Shown piece after piece: positions 53,515-64,000 of a DNA stretch of 64,000 nucleotides (the stretch's first letter is position 1; every line of letters starts with the position of its first letter). The notes beneath the pieces were generated by a model. That model did not search any database. It had not been told where the DNA came from and saw only the letters and a list, made by a program, of their open reading frames with translations. The stretch is from Anastatus disparis (taxonomy: Eukaryota; Arthropoda; Insecta; Hymenoptera; Eupelmidae). The position numbers were made by a program, and so were the translations under genes. The DNA lies in contig JAFFSR010000301.1 of assembly GCA_017163975.1 (NCBI GenBank), positions 2,647,001-2,711,000 of the forward strand, read 5' to 3'.

Positions 53515-53881
53515 CAGTTATTTTTTTCTTTCTTACTGTCTCTCTTAGATCATGCTATCTCTCTTTCTTTCATTTCTGATCAGGGATTCCTCGATGCGCA
53601 TATGAAATTGCGCAGTTATTTTACCAAGGTCTTTCTCTATCTCTCTCTCAGCTTTAAGTCTAGGATCGGGGATCGGGGATCGGGGAGTCGGCTGCTGCTC
53701 GCGCATCGGCACAGGTGGGTGATGACGTCATAATTCACACCTGTGGATGGTGACGTCAGCTGTGGGTGGGCGGCTGTGACGTCATAAGTGCTGAGTCACG
53801 ATTTGCACCTGTCCGCTAGTCGCACAGGTGAGTCGAGGGAGTGGTGGTGGGGGGAGCCAGAATCCCCACTGCTTATCTACT
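53515..53881. repeat. Polinton right terminal inverted repeat with clustered bZIP-type sites
   Basis: This is the complement of the left repeat. Between about 53700 and 53840 it holds TGATGACGTCATAA, GGTGACGTCAGC, TGTGACGTCATAAG and GCTGAGTCACG, along with CACCTGT boxes, next to a triple GGGGATC block. The right target duplication TATTAA follows at 53882-53887. Confidence 0.9.
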
Positions 53882-53887
53882 TATTAA

Positions 53888-55140
53888 AAAACTTAAATAT
53901 TGCATTTAAGTATATTTTGAGTATGTTTTGGAAGTTAGATTGTTTCAGTATGAAATAAAAAAATTAAACGGTTATATTTTCAAAATTATTATTTAGATAT
54001 AAGAGAATAACGAGATAACTGTCTCTTATAAAGCTATATATGTAGAATTTCTTATTAAACTTGGCACTTATCTACTAAACATAGTGTAATGCCTACTTTA
54101 TCGTGATAACATGATATAATTTTTATTAAATATTTAAATTTATTTTATAATATGAGTACGTTTTTTCATAGATATTTAATAAAATTTGAAACACAAAGAA
54201 CCGTTTTTTAGGTACGACCTACCGGCATACCGCCTATTTCTCCGGAAGTTTTAGTTGTATCGATATGAAACAAAATAGGTTGTATTCATTACATTAAAAA
54301 CTAAAATAGGCTCTTTCTTTTTTTTTAATTCATCCTAATTATTAAATCAACCATGAAAAACATGCGTTTTTGGTATAAAAATCGCAATAATATGAAAATT
54401 GTATTTTTTTTTACATACGATTTTCTTATTCTATATCTACGCGACTCGTCTTTTTTGTCACTTGAGCGAAGCGAGGAACTAGACTTGTATGTGAATCATC
54501 TGTTTTGCGCACTAGTGGCGTAATGTACTATTCAACAAATATGTAGTTGAAAGTTGATGTAAAATGCAATAAAATCAACATAAATAAACAAAAAAAAATC
54601 AAATTATATTCATTTTTATTTATGAATTGATTATTAAAAAAAATTTGAATTATTCAAAATTTAACAAAGTTGGTATATTAAAACCTATACCAAAAGTATA
54701 TCATGAATAATATTTAATATAATGATATAGCGGTCGTACCTTGGATGCAAAAGATTAAGCATTTTGCATAAAACAAATTCAGAGGGAAAGTTGACGCAGC
54801 CCTCCTGGTTATTATTTATTTTGTTTATATTGCCAATTTTTTTGTACGTTCCCATTATGTGTGTTTATTTGTTGCGTATATTTTATTGATTTTGTACAAC
54901 CATAAAAGCACTAGTCGATGATTTCCTCTTGGCTGAAAATTTTTGAACTAGTTAAGGAAACTGTACCCTGTAGCTTAGTAGTCCAGTAGAATTAGTCGAA
55001 ATGCATAATGTAATTAGTATCAGGTGCAGACCACCAAAAATGGCTTTGTTGGATGATTAGAAATGGAACTCTGGAATCACCCCAAAAATTTGAGCCGTCA
55101 GGAATTTGTGAACAATGATTTAACGGCAGGCCGTAGTAGA
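53888..55140. other. AT-rich interval without genes
   Basis: No open frame, RNA or repeat family could be supported. A CpG-containing piece (CTTGAGCGAAGCGAGG) lies at about 54462. Confidence 0.5.
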
Positions 55141-55159
55141 ACCTGATACCGACCGAGTA

Positions 55160-55502
55160 ACAATTGAGTTGTTTGTTATTTACTCAAGTAATAATCGGTG
55201 TATCTTCAAAATAAAGGTTGATCGCAATAGATATTATTATTATGAATATCTATGCGCAAGAAAAAAAAAATCTACCGATTTGTTTTTGAGAAAAGTAAGG
55301 AACGCGAAAATATTATAAACATAATCTTTTACTTCGCTTTGTTTTTCTCAAAAACAAAGCGATAGATTTTTTTTTCTTGTGCATAAATATTTGTTATAAT
55401 AATATCTATTGCGCTTAACCTTCAATTTGCAGATACACCGATTAATACTTGAGTAAATAACAAAAATGCCAATTAGACAAGGACAGCGAATCCGGCTTGC
55501 TC
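55160..55502. mobile_element. TTAA MITE, subfamily D, left end decayed
   Basis: Palindromic arms (TGTTATTTACTCAAGTA... with complement; AATCTATCGCTTTG-like centre) end on the right in CAATTAGACAAGGACAGCGA and CGGCTTGCTC before TTAA (55503-55506). The left terminus beyond the arm has diverged, so the start is approximate. Confidence 0.6.
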
Positions 55503-56233
55503 TTAAGGTGCAAAATTCGTAAAAATCACTGTTTTTTTGAGGTACCCAAAAACGTCAGAGTAGAGACCTTATGATAATCATATAATATTTGGATATTAAC
55601 GTAGATTTTATGAATTTGATGTGAAATCGTGTCCATTTTATTATTTTCAACCTAAATATGGCAAAAAAAAATAAATTTTTTTCTTAATGGTTTTTTAAAT
55701 ATTTTTGCAATTAATAAAAATATCAATATAGGGATTTGATATTCTTATTACTGGCAATTTTACGCAAACTAAAAAAAAAAGAATGCTCTAGCTCAATTAG
55801 AAGCCGAGATAATTTTTTTTTTTAATTCGCCAATTGTTTATTTATAAGGAATAAGGACTGAAGTTTTTACCACAGCTAGTATAATACTTAAAGTTTATGA
55901 TTCTATTATATTAGAGATGAAATAAACATTATGCAATGTTAAATATTAATATTAAAGTAATCAAGATTGCTACTAGTTAAACAGAGTAATTTTTCCTACC
56001 TTGCAAGAAAATTGATCTGGCGAGTTATAATTCATGTTCCGATTAAAAATTCATTGTATCTCCGTTAATTACGGACTAATTTCGACGTTTTTTTTTTAAA
56101 TCGGTGTGGCGCGTGAAAATAATAACAACTGTTGTATTTGTTTTTAAATAATTATTTATTTAACAATAATTATTGCAAAAAAAAATGTTTCAAAGCATAT
56201 TTTTTTAATATTAATTTTAGCAAAAAGCTTTAA

Positions 56234-56662
56234 GAGGCGGTCGGAACCAAATCGGTGACTTGCGGTATATATCAAGTCAGCATTTTTCGCTTTACGATAA
56301 TATTTTGTATATTTTTATGGCTTAAACTATTTCAAATCATTCTTTATATACATGACTAGAGGAAATGACTATATTTTTACCATATGAATAAGTAAATAAA
56401 TTATTATAAGCATTTATTACAAATATCAAACTGACTTGACATATACCGCATGCAAAAAACTGTCCTGTCGATTGTTAGGTGGCATTTTTCGCTTTATAAT
56501 AATATTTTGTATATTTTTGTGGCTTCAACTATTTTAAATTATTCTTTATATACATGACTAGAGGAAATGACTATATTTTTACCATATTGATAAATGAATA
56601 AATTATTATAAGCATTTATTACAAGCACCAAACTAAGTCACCGATTTGGTTCCGACCGCCTC
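56234..56662. mobile_element. TTAA-flanked MITE (GAGGCGGTCGGAACC ends)
   Basis: TTAA lies at 56230-56233 and 56663-56666. The ends GAGGCGGTCGGAACCAAATC pair as inverted repeats. Internally two copies of a ~130-bp unit (GCATTTTTCGCTTTA onward) are arranged in tandem, not inverted. The mirror position in the right arm (about 58675) shows an uninterrupted TTAA. Confidence 0.85.
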
Positions 56663-56915
56663 TTAAGGATAAAGTTTGTTCGTCTTAAAAAAATAAACAA
56701 TATTTCATTTCAGTGTTTTCATGATAAAGCCTGTTAATTTGGAAAACAAATTGAAAAACAGTTTTAGTTTGGAATTTCAACACATGTAATACGTAAATTT
56801 ACTTTCTCATGAAAAATTCATTGTATCTTCGTTAATTACGGACCAATTTCGACGTTTTTTTTTAGTTTGGGGTAGTGCGTGAAAAAAATAATAATTATCG
56901 TATTGGCTTTCTTAA

Positions 56916-57999
56916 GGGAGTACCCTCGGTAATAGAATTTAAATTGAGAATCTTTTGATAATTGACATACAGGCGTATTAAGGTGTAATAAAGCTATGGT
57001 TAAAATTTCGTAACCCTTCAGAGCTTCAAACATGAGAAATTGCAGTTTGAAAATAACATGTGATCTTATGGGGGGATACACATTTTGCCTTATTTTGTAA
57101 TTATGAAAAATGAAAAAATTCTGAAAAAATTCTATAATATGTAGAAATTTATTCCGGACCTATATCATTTTTAAAAAGTATCATTCAGAGTCTGTAAGAA
57201 GAGCAAAAAATTATTTTCTCTTGTAACCTTACAATTAACGGTAATCATTTTGACACATGGCAACGTTGCGTTTTCTTTACGAACTTTGGTAAGGCGCGAA
57301 TCCTGAATACCACAGTGCATCGTTTTCAATAAGAAAAAAGTTTGAATAAAAAAACATTATCCTCAAAAATTAATACGCAAAAATGTAAGTCATTATAAGT
57401 TTATTATTGTATATATTTTCAAATTTTTTATCTAACGTCGCTGTATTTATGCAATCATTGCAATACTAATTAGCAACGGAGGTCTTCAGTATGTTTTTCC
57501 TACCAAAGGTCTAAATTTTAATTAATTTTTAATTTAAATTTTTATATAAACTCTAATAAGAAAAGTTTTTTTTAATAGATATAACTTTCACAATCATTTT
57601 AAAATGAATTATTAAACTATTGAAAGTATAAGAATTTTTTCGTTATCGTGAGAATAAATAGTAATGTGTCAGTGTCGTGCATTTGGTACAATAGTTACAT
57701 AATTTATTTCACCTTCCGTGGATAATGTAAAATTTTGATACACCGTGGGTATTATGAGTCCTAAAAGTTCTATAAATTTTTTTTCCTGAGAAAAAATCAT
57801 AAAAAAATTCTGGGAAAATTCTAAAATACTTTTATATCCTTTTTTATGATTCAATAATATATTGATATATTTATTATAATATAAATTTTATAAAACAATA
57901 TTTAATTCTAGAGTTTTAGGGACGTTGCCAAATCCATAACTGTCAATGATAAGTTCGACTGTTTTCTTAACTGACTAACTTCGTATCGAAGATACTCCC
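56916..57999. mobile_element. TTAA-flanked 1.1-kb element (GGGAGTA ends)
   Basis: TTAA lies at 56912-56915 and 58000-58003, with short inverted ends GGGAGTACCCTCGG / GAAGATACTCCC. The interior is AT-rich without a convincing gene. The short ends and TTAA target are compatible with a piggyBac-type non-autonomous element. Confidence 0.6.
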
Positions 58000-58958
58000 T
58001 TAACAATTGAAATTAAACAATTGTTATTGCAAAAAAAAATTATTTTTTACATATTTTAACAATTTTCTATTTTGGCAAAAACTTTGAGAGAAAAGTTAGT
58101 TTGGTTTAACAATTGGACAATTTTTTATTTTATTGTTTTTATCATAAAATCAATATTTAGCCTGTTAAGTAATAAATATTAAAAATATTGACTTGATAGT
58201 TTTTAACCATATAAGACAATAATTATATTTAATTAAAATAATATGTGCCTTGTTATGTTATTCAAAAATATCGTTAATATTATTCAGTTATTTTTTTAAG
58301 TAAATCCATTTATTAGTTATTTAGTTATGCGTTCTAGTAATAATTATTATTTTAATATCAAACCAAAGATTCTCAATAATTAGTGATTGGATTTACTTAA
58401 AAATTTAACTGAATAATAAATAATTATTTAAAAACAAATACAACAGTTGTTATTATTTTCACGCGCTACCGCCATTTAAAAAGAAAAACGTCAAAATTGG
58501 TCCGTTATTAACGGAGATACAATGAATTTTTCACGACAAAGTAAATTTACGTTGAAATTCCAAACAAATAATTGTTTCCAATTTGTTTTCCGAATTAACA
58601 GGCTTAATATTGATTTTATTATGAAAACACTAAAATAAAATATTGTTTATTTTTTTAAGACGAACAAACTTTATCCTTAAAGCTTTTTGCTAAAATTAAT
58701 ATTAAAAAAAATATGTTTTGAAAAAATTTTTTTTACAATAATTATTGTTAAATAAATAATTATTTAAAAACAAATACAACAGTTGTTATTATTTTCACGC
58801 ACCACCCCGATTTAAAAAAAAACGTCGAAATTAGTCCGTAATTAACGGAGATACAATGAATTTTTAATCTGAACATGAATTATAACTCGCCAGATCAATT
58901 TTCTTGCAAGGCAGGAAAAATTACTCTGTTTAACTAGTAGCAATCTTGATTACTTTAA

Positions 58959-59339
58959 GAGGAGGTCGCGTATCTCTGTCCTTTTCTAATCAAAGAAATG
59001 ATTTTTTTACTAAAACTAATAACTTTATCAAAAAATGAAGAGAAAGCCGCATCTTGTTTCAAAAAAAGCAATATTTTCTTTGATAAGAAAAAATTAATTT
59101 TATTGCTTCGTTCTCAAGAAAACCTTGAAAAACCAAATTGTCCACCCTAACCTTTATGATTTAAGTTTTTCAAGGTTTTCTTGAAAACGAAGCAATAAAA
59201 TTAATTTTTTCTCATCAAAGAAAATATTGCTTTTTTTGATACAAGATGCGGCTTTCTCTTCATTTTTTGATAAAGTTATTAGTTTTTGTAAAAAAATCAT
59301 TTCTTTGATTAGAAAAGGACAGAGATACGTGACCTCCTC
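58959..59339. mobile_element. TTAA-flanked MITE, subfamily A
   Basis: This 381-bp element has TTAA at 58955-58958 and 59340-59343. Ends GAGGAGGTCGCGTATCTCTG and GAGGAGGTCACGTATCTCTG (complement). Copies are at 2128-2507 and 17206-17586. The left palindrome arm has the empty site (about 55965). Confidence 0.9.
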
Positions 59340-60112
59340 TTAATATTAATTTTTAACATTGCAAAATGTTTATTTCATCTCTGATATAATGGAATCATAA
59401 ACTTCAATTATTATACTAGCTGTGATAAAAATTTCAGTCCTTAATCCTTATAAATAAACAATTGGCGAATTAAAAAAAAAAAATTATCTCGGCTTCTAAT
59501 TGAGCTAGAGCATTCTTTTTTTTTTTTAATTTGCGTAAAATTGCCAGTAATAAAAATATCAAATCCTTATATTAATATTTTTATTAGTTGCAAAAATATT
59601 TTAAAAACCATTTAGAAAAAAATTTACTTCTTTTTGCCATATTTAGGTTGAAAATAATAAAATGAACACGATTTCACATCAAATTCATAAAATCTACGTT
59701 AATATCCAAATACTATATGATTATCATAAAGTCTCTTCTCTGACGTTTCTGGGTGAATTTTTTAACATTTGACCTCTTTTTAATAAACAAATAGAATATT
59801 TCCTAAAATAATTAATATTTTTTTATGAAATTTTCATGGTAACTTAAGGATAATAAGAGGCACATTTTTGTTAAATTACAAACATGTAGATCCTTTTTTT
59901 ATCAAATGACAAAAATTTTAAAATTTTGCGATTTTCGATTTTTGTTTATCATTATTTATAAAATTTACTAACCGATTTTCATCATTGACGTCTCAAATTA
60001 ATCATCTTTGAAATACCTACAAAATAATATAATTTTCATATACTAAATCGCAAACGATTTCAAGCTACCTCAAAAAAACAGTGATTTTCACGAATTTTTC
60101 ACTTTAAATCAT

Positions 60113-60960
60113 TGTTTAAAAATTCCTTACGGCTCAAAATTTTAGGGTAATTCCAGATTCTTATTAGATTATTTACTATACTGGACTATAGTAAACGTCA
60201 GCTGGCACACCATGGGTGGGTTAGACCACGACAGCCTCCCAAACACGTAATAAAAAAAATCATTTTGTCATTTCCTCTCGATTGAAATTTCGTCAGACGA
60301 TAATTAAAACTGTACTTTGATAGAAAATGAACGTCAGCTAACAGTGTTACATGGTGGATCATACGTCAGTTAGGCACATAAACATGTAAAAAAAAAAAAT
60401 TATTTCCAGTGATTTCCTCTTCCTTGAAAATTTATCAGATGATAGTTTACATAATTCTTTGAATAAAAACGTCAGCTGACTGTATGACGGAGGAAAGATC
60501 GTCAGCTGATGCAGTGAAAGATGTATCGCAGGAGCCCGATGTAAACGTCGATCGGCTATTTAAATACACCAATGGACAAGTTTTCTACCAGCATATTATT
60601 AGCTGATAGTGTTTACTACTTTATCTATTGTGTTAATAATCATAATGTAATTACTCATAAAATGTCAATAAAATACTCTTGTTCAAAATTTTGTTTTAAA
60701 AATTATTGTTTAATCATATAATTAATTGTAGAAGCGAAGAATTATAGTCTTATATTGCTATTTTATTTAAAAATTTTGAGTGTATAATTGATAAGTAAGC
60801 ACGAAAGTTGTAAAATAAGAAATATTGAATATATTAAAATTGGTAAAAATATTGCTATAAAAATTTTTATTGTGAAAATTGTTAATCTTTTTTAATAAAT
60901 TTATAAAAAAACTTAATTTTTTTATGATGACGAATTGGAAAATTTATGATTAAAAAATGT
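60113..60960. repeat. Interval with recurrent ACGTCAGCTG motif
   Basis: ACGTCAGCTG or close variants occur at about 60195, 60331, 60363, 60470 and 60499, spaced 30-135 bp, with recurring AAAATTTCGTCAGA/TTTCCTCT(C/T) segments. This looks like a decayed tandem repeat. There is no gene. Confidence 0.5.
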
Positions 60961-61297
60961 TGAAAAATAAATGATCTTTAACCTTTAGAGTGCCGAGATT
61001 TGAGAAATTTCAAAAGCCCCGTTTTCCTATGAAAAAGTGAGCTTGGGCCATGCACAAAAGATTAAACTAAGGTCAAGTCTTTGGTACATCGAGGTATGAC
61101 GCCTCCAGGCGTCATCCCGGCCCTCTAATAAATAACCCTTTATCGATGTATAAAAAAGATAAAAATGACTTTAGATAGAAACGTCAAAATTCTATCAAAC
61201 AATAAAATTATTCCATTTTTCGAACGCTTTTTTATAGAACGCGTGACGCCAGGGACTGTACATATACTGAAAAAAAAATTATTTGATTCAAATATTT

Positions 61298-63107
61298 TTT
61301 TTGTCCTCAGGCCGCAAAATAAATTTTTGTGTCCTCTATACGGAGCACAAAATAGTGTATTCTTGTCTTAGGCCGCAAAAGAAAAATGTGTATATTTAAT
61401 GTATTATTTTAATAAAAGTTCGCAGAAAAACGTTCTCGACGCTGCTAATTCTTGGAATTGAACTGAATGAACTGCTCGCTTTCCTTAATATCACTATCCT
61501 TTTCTTACGTATATTATACTGGATATACGTTAACGAATAACGTGGATTCAATATATGTATTTTATGAAAGAAAAGGAGAGAGCGAGGAAAAGACATAGTT
61601 ACAAGTTTTGCGTGATAAAACTTTTTTTTTCTTTTTTAGATAGTATTTTTCAATTATAATTTTTATAGTTTATCTTCGTTTTATATTTTGTTGTATTTTT
61701 GTTTAATTTTTATATTATATTTTAACAATTATTAGTTGTTTTTATAATCGAATTTTTTTTATTCTATTTTTTTAAAACTTTTTTTTTCTTTTTTTAAATA
61801 ATATTTTTTAATTATAATTTTTATAGTTAAGCTTTATTCTATATTTCGTTATATTTCTGTTTAAATTTAATGTTATATTTTAACAGTTATTAGTGGTTTT
61901 TATAATCGAATTTTTTTTATTGTGTCTATTATTGTATTTTAAGAATTATTAGTTATTTATTGTTTATAATTGAATTTTTTTCATAAATTTTTTTATATTT
62001 TAAGAATCATCAATTATTCTTTTATAGATGGGGGTTCCGCCCCAGCTTCCATTTAACGGCCTTCGGGCAAAAAATAGTATATGCAGTCACGGCCACAAAC
62101 GTATCATTCTTGCTCGTGCAGCTGGAGCGGCCTCGCTAGGCCCCTCAGCGTGCACTCGTCAAGAATGATGTGTTTTGCGGCCTTGGCGCATAATATACTT
62201 TTTTGTCCTCAGGCCGCAAAATAAATTTTTGTGTCCTCTATGCGGAGCACAAAATAGTGTATTCTTGTCCTAGGCCGCAAAAGAAAAATGTGCATATTTA
62301 ATGTATTACTTTAATAAAAGTTCGCAGAAAAACGTTCTCGACGTTGCTGATTCTTGGAATTGAACTGAATGAACTGCTCGCTTACCTTAATATCGCTATC
62401 CTTTTCTTACATATACTATACTGGATAGGCGTTAACGAATAACGTGGACTTAATTTATGTATATTATGAAAGAAAAGGAGAGAGCGAGGAAAAGACATAG
62501 TTACAAGTTTCGCGTAATAAAACTTTTTTTTTTCTTTTTTAGATAGTATTTTTCAATTATAATTTTTATGGTTTATCTTCGTTTTATATTTTTTTGTATT
62601 TTTGTTTAATTTTCATATTATATTTTAATAATTATTAGTTGTTTTTATAATCAAATCTTTTTCATTCTATTTTTTTAAAACTTTTTTTTCCTCTTTTCAA
62701 ATGATATTTTTTAATTAAAATTTTTATAGTTTAGCTTTATTTTATATTTTATTATATTTTTGTTTAAATTCAATGTTATATTACAACAGTTATTAGTGGT
62801 TTTTATAATAGAATTTTTTGTATTGTATCTTTTTATTGCATTTTAAGAATTATTAGTTATTCATTGTTTATAATTGAATTTTTTTAATAAATTTTTTTAT
62901 ATTTTAAGAATTATCAATTATTTTTTTATAGATGGCAGCTTCCGCTTAACGCTCTCGGACAAAAAATAGTATATGCAGTCACGGCCACAAACGTATCATT
63001 CTTGCTCGTGCAGCTGGAGCGGCCTCGCTACGCTCGGCCCCTCAGCATGCACTCGACAAGAATGATACGTTTTGCGGCCTTGACGCATAATATACTATTT
63101 TTGCCCT
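61298..63107. repeat. Tandem duplication, ~905-bp unit
   Basis: Two direct copies, about 61298-62202 and 62203-63107, each begin TTTTGTCCTCAGGCCGCAAA and include AACGTTCTCGACG(C/T)TGCT, a T-rich central part and a CpG-rich palindrome (GTCACGGCCACAAACGTATC). They differ by scattered substitutions and small indels. A shorter related palindrome follows at 63107-63300. Confidence 0.8.
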
Positions 63108-63300
63108 AGGCCTCAAAATGATCATTTTGCGTCCTGCGGAAAAACTTTAAATGTCTCGGCCTCGGGACAAAAAAATAGTATATTAGACCATAGATGCATA
63201 TTGATCATCCTAGCTCGTGCAACTTTCGAGGCCTCGCTACGCTTGGCCCCAAAAATTCGCACTCGCCGAGAATGATCAATATGCATCCTTGGTCAATAAT

Positions 63301-63980
63301 GTACTATTATATTTTGAATAAATGATTTATTCAATCAAACTATTTCAAATATTTTTAATTTAATGAAATGATTTTATTAAACCAATTAAATAATTATTTA
63401 ATTCAACAAAATCGATTTGATAGTGACTACGAAACAACTATTATATCAATTATTTAAATCAAATGAATCGACTATTTGATTAAATCAAGGAATTTTGTTA
63501 AATTAGAGAAATTACACTGAACAAATTTTATTTTATTCAAATAACTGTTTAGTAAATCAAATAAATTACTTAATTAAAATCAGATAATTTTCTCAAATTC
63601 TTATTTTTTTAATTCAAATAACTTTTTTTTAATCGAAATAATAATTTTATTGTGTCAACAAAATCATTTATTTAAAACGAATTCATTTTTTAAAAATAAT
63701 TTGTTAATAAATGTTAATAAATATTTAGTCGATTGTGATTAATTATTTAGTTAATAATTTAAATTAAATAATTATATCATCTGGTTTTTTATATTGATTG
63801 ATCCTAACGAGAAATTTTTATTTTTTTATAGTAATAAATTAATGTTATTTTAAAAACAATTGTTTTTTTAATAATAAACGATATTAAAACACTGATTAAA
63901 ATTACTTTAACTAATAAAAAATTTAATCTTATATTTTTAAATTAATTAAAAATAAAAAAAATAAAATAAAATTCTTCGCG
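63301..63980. other. Low-complexity AT-rich tail
   Basis: It is dominated by AAATCAAATAAAT-like words without a fixed period. No gene is present. Confidence 0.5.
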
Positions 63981-64000
63981 TTAGAATCGAACCTAGGACC
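63972..64000 (-). repeat. tRNA-like T-arm at the window edge (SINE or tRNA, cut off)
   Basis: The minus strand reads GGTCCTAGGTTCGATTCTAA, which fits a pol III B box in T-arm context, followed downstream by AT-rich sequence. The rest lies outside the window. Confidence 0.35.

Larger units (their letters stand above)
34656..53881 (+). mobile_element. Maverick/Polinton (adintovirus-like) element, 19.2 kb
   Basis: The termini are AGTAGATAAGCA (left) and its complement (right), flanked by a perfect 6-bp duplication TATTAA at 34650-34655 and 53882-53887. AG...CT ends and 6-bp duplications are the Polinton signature. The right part carries polymerase B, ATPase, protease and capsid genes in the usual company. 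The left part has been invaded by a Tc1-type fold-back element, a TA-flanked fold-back element, a TTAA MITE and (TA)n tracts. I find no integrase, so it is a dead copy. Length is within the normal 15-20 kb range even with the insertions, so much original sequence has been lost. Confidence 0.95.
55507..60112. repeat. Second large palindromic element (4.6 kb) with three TTAA insertions
   Basis: The outer ends read AATTCGTAAAAATCACTGTT and the complement at about 60090-60110. Arms run from 55507 to about 56910 and from about 58440 to 60112, with recurring blocks such as TTAATTACGGACTAATTTCG and AATTGAGCTAGAGCATTC. MITEs at 56234-56662 (left arm only) and 58959-59339 (right arm only) lie at sites that are empty in the opposite arm. 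The centre is occupied by the TTAA-flanked segment 56916-57999. There is no transposase. Confidence 0.8.

Overview
The window is a very AT-rich, repeat-dense piece of an arthropod nuclear genome, most likely an insect. A parasitoid wasp would fit, but nothing here proves the order. The grounds are spliceosomal introns, a host-type APC1 remnant, insect-type Tc1/mariner, P-like and non-LTR elements, a tRNA-derived SINE, and core promoters built from a TATA box plus the arthropod initiator TCAGT. I see no intact host gene. Almost everything is mobile DNA at different stages of decay, much of it nested.

Layout. 0-6 kb: a DD41D-type mariner transposase gene split by a TTAA-flanked MITE, further TTAA MITEs, a degenerate short-repeat field and a non-LTR reverse-transcriptase remnant. 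7-9 kb: an anaphase-promoting-complex subunit 1 (APC1) pseudogene split by an 820-bp TA-flanked element. 9.7-15 kb: nested inverted repeats and dispersed repeats. 15.5 kb: a two-exon THAP-domain fragment. 16.1-19.9 kb: a 5'-truncated, RNase H-bearing non-LTR element with a 15-bp target duplication. 21.1-24.9 kb: a palindrome with a 19-nt spacer. 25.0-32.1 kb: a composite transposon with two 618-bp arms, holding a second element with its own DDE-like transposase and sitting inside a P-element-like transposase pseudogene (to 33.4 kb). 34.0-34.4 kb: a tRNA-derived SINE.

34,656-53,881 is a complete Maverick/Polinton (adintovirus-like) element of 19,226 bp, with terminal inverted repeats and a perfect 6-bp target duplication (TATTAA). 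Its right half keeps a recognisable virus-like gene set: protein-primed DNA polymerase B (3'-truncated), a virion-core-like protein, FtsK/HerA-type packaging ATPase, PLA2-like protein, a small Gly/Ala-rich virion protein, adenain-type protease, minor and major capsid proteins, a conserved protein of unknown function, and at the right end a 71-residue protein that closely resembles the PP1/eIF2alpha-binding domain of PPP1R15 (GADD34/CReP). Its left half has been eroded by MITEs, fold-back elements and TA repeats; no integrase is visible. Genes are preceded by near-identical TATA-(30 bp)-TCAGT core promoters. Most coding breaks are single in-frame stop codons.

53.9-64 kb: a second large palindrome (4.6 kb) carrying three different TTAA insertions, then a 905-bp tandem duplication and AT-rich sequence ending in a tRNA-like B box.
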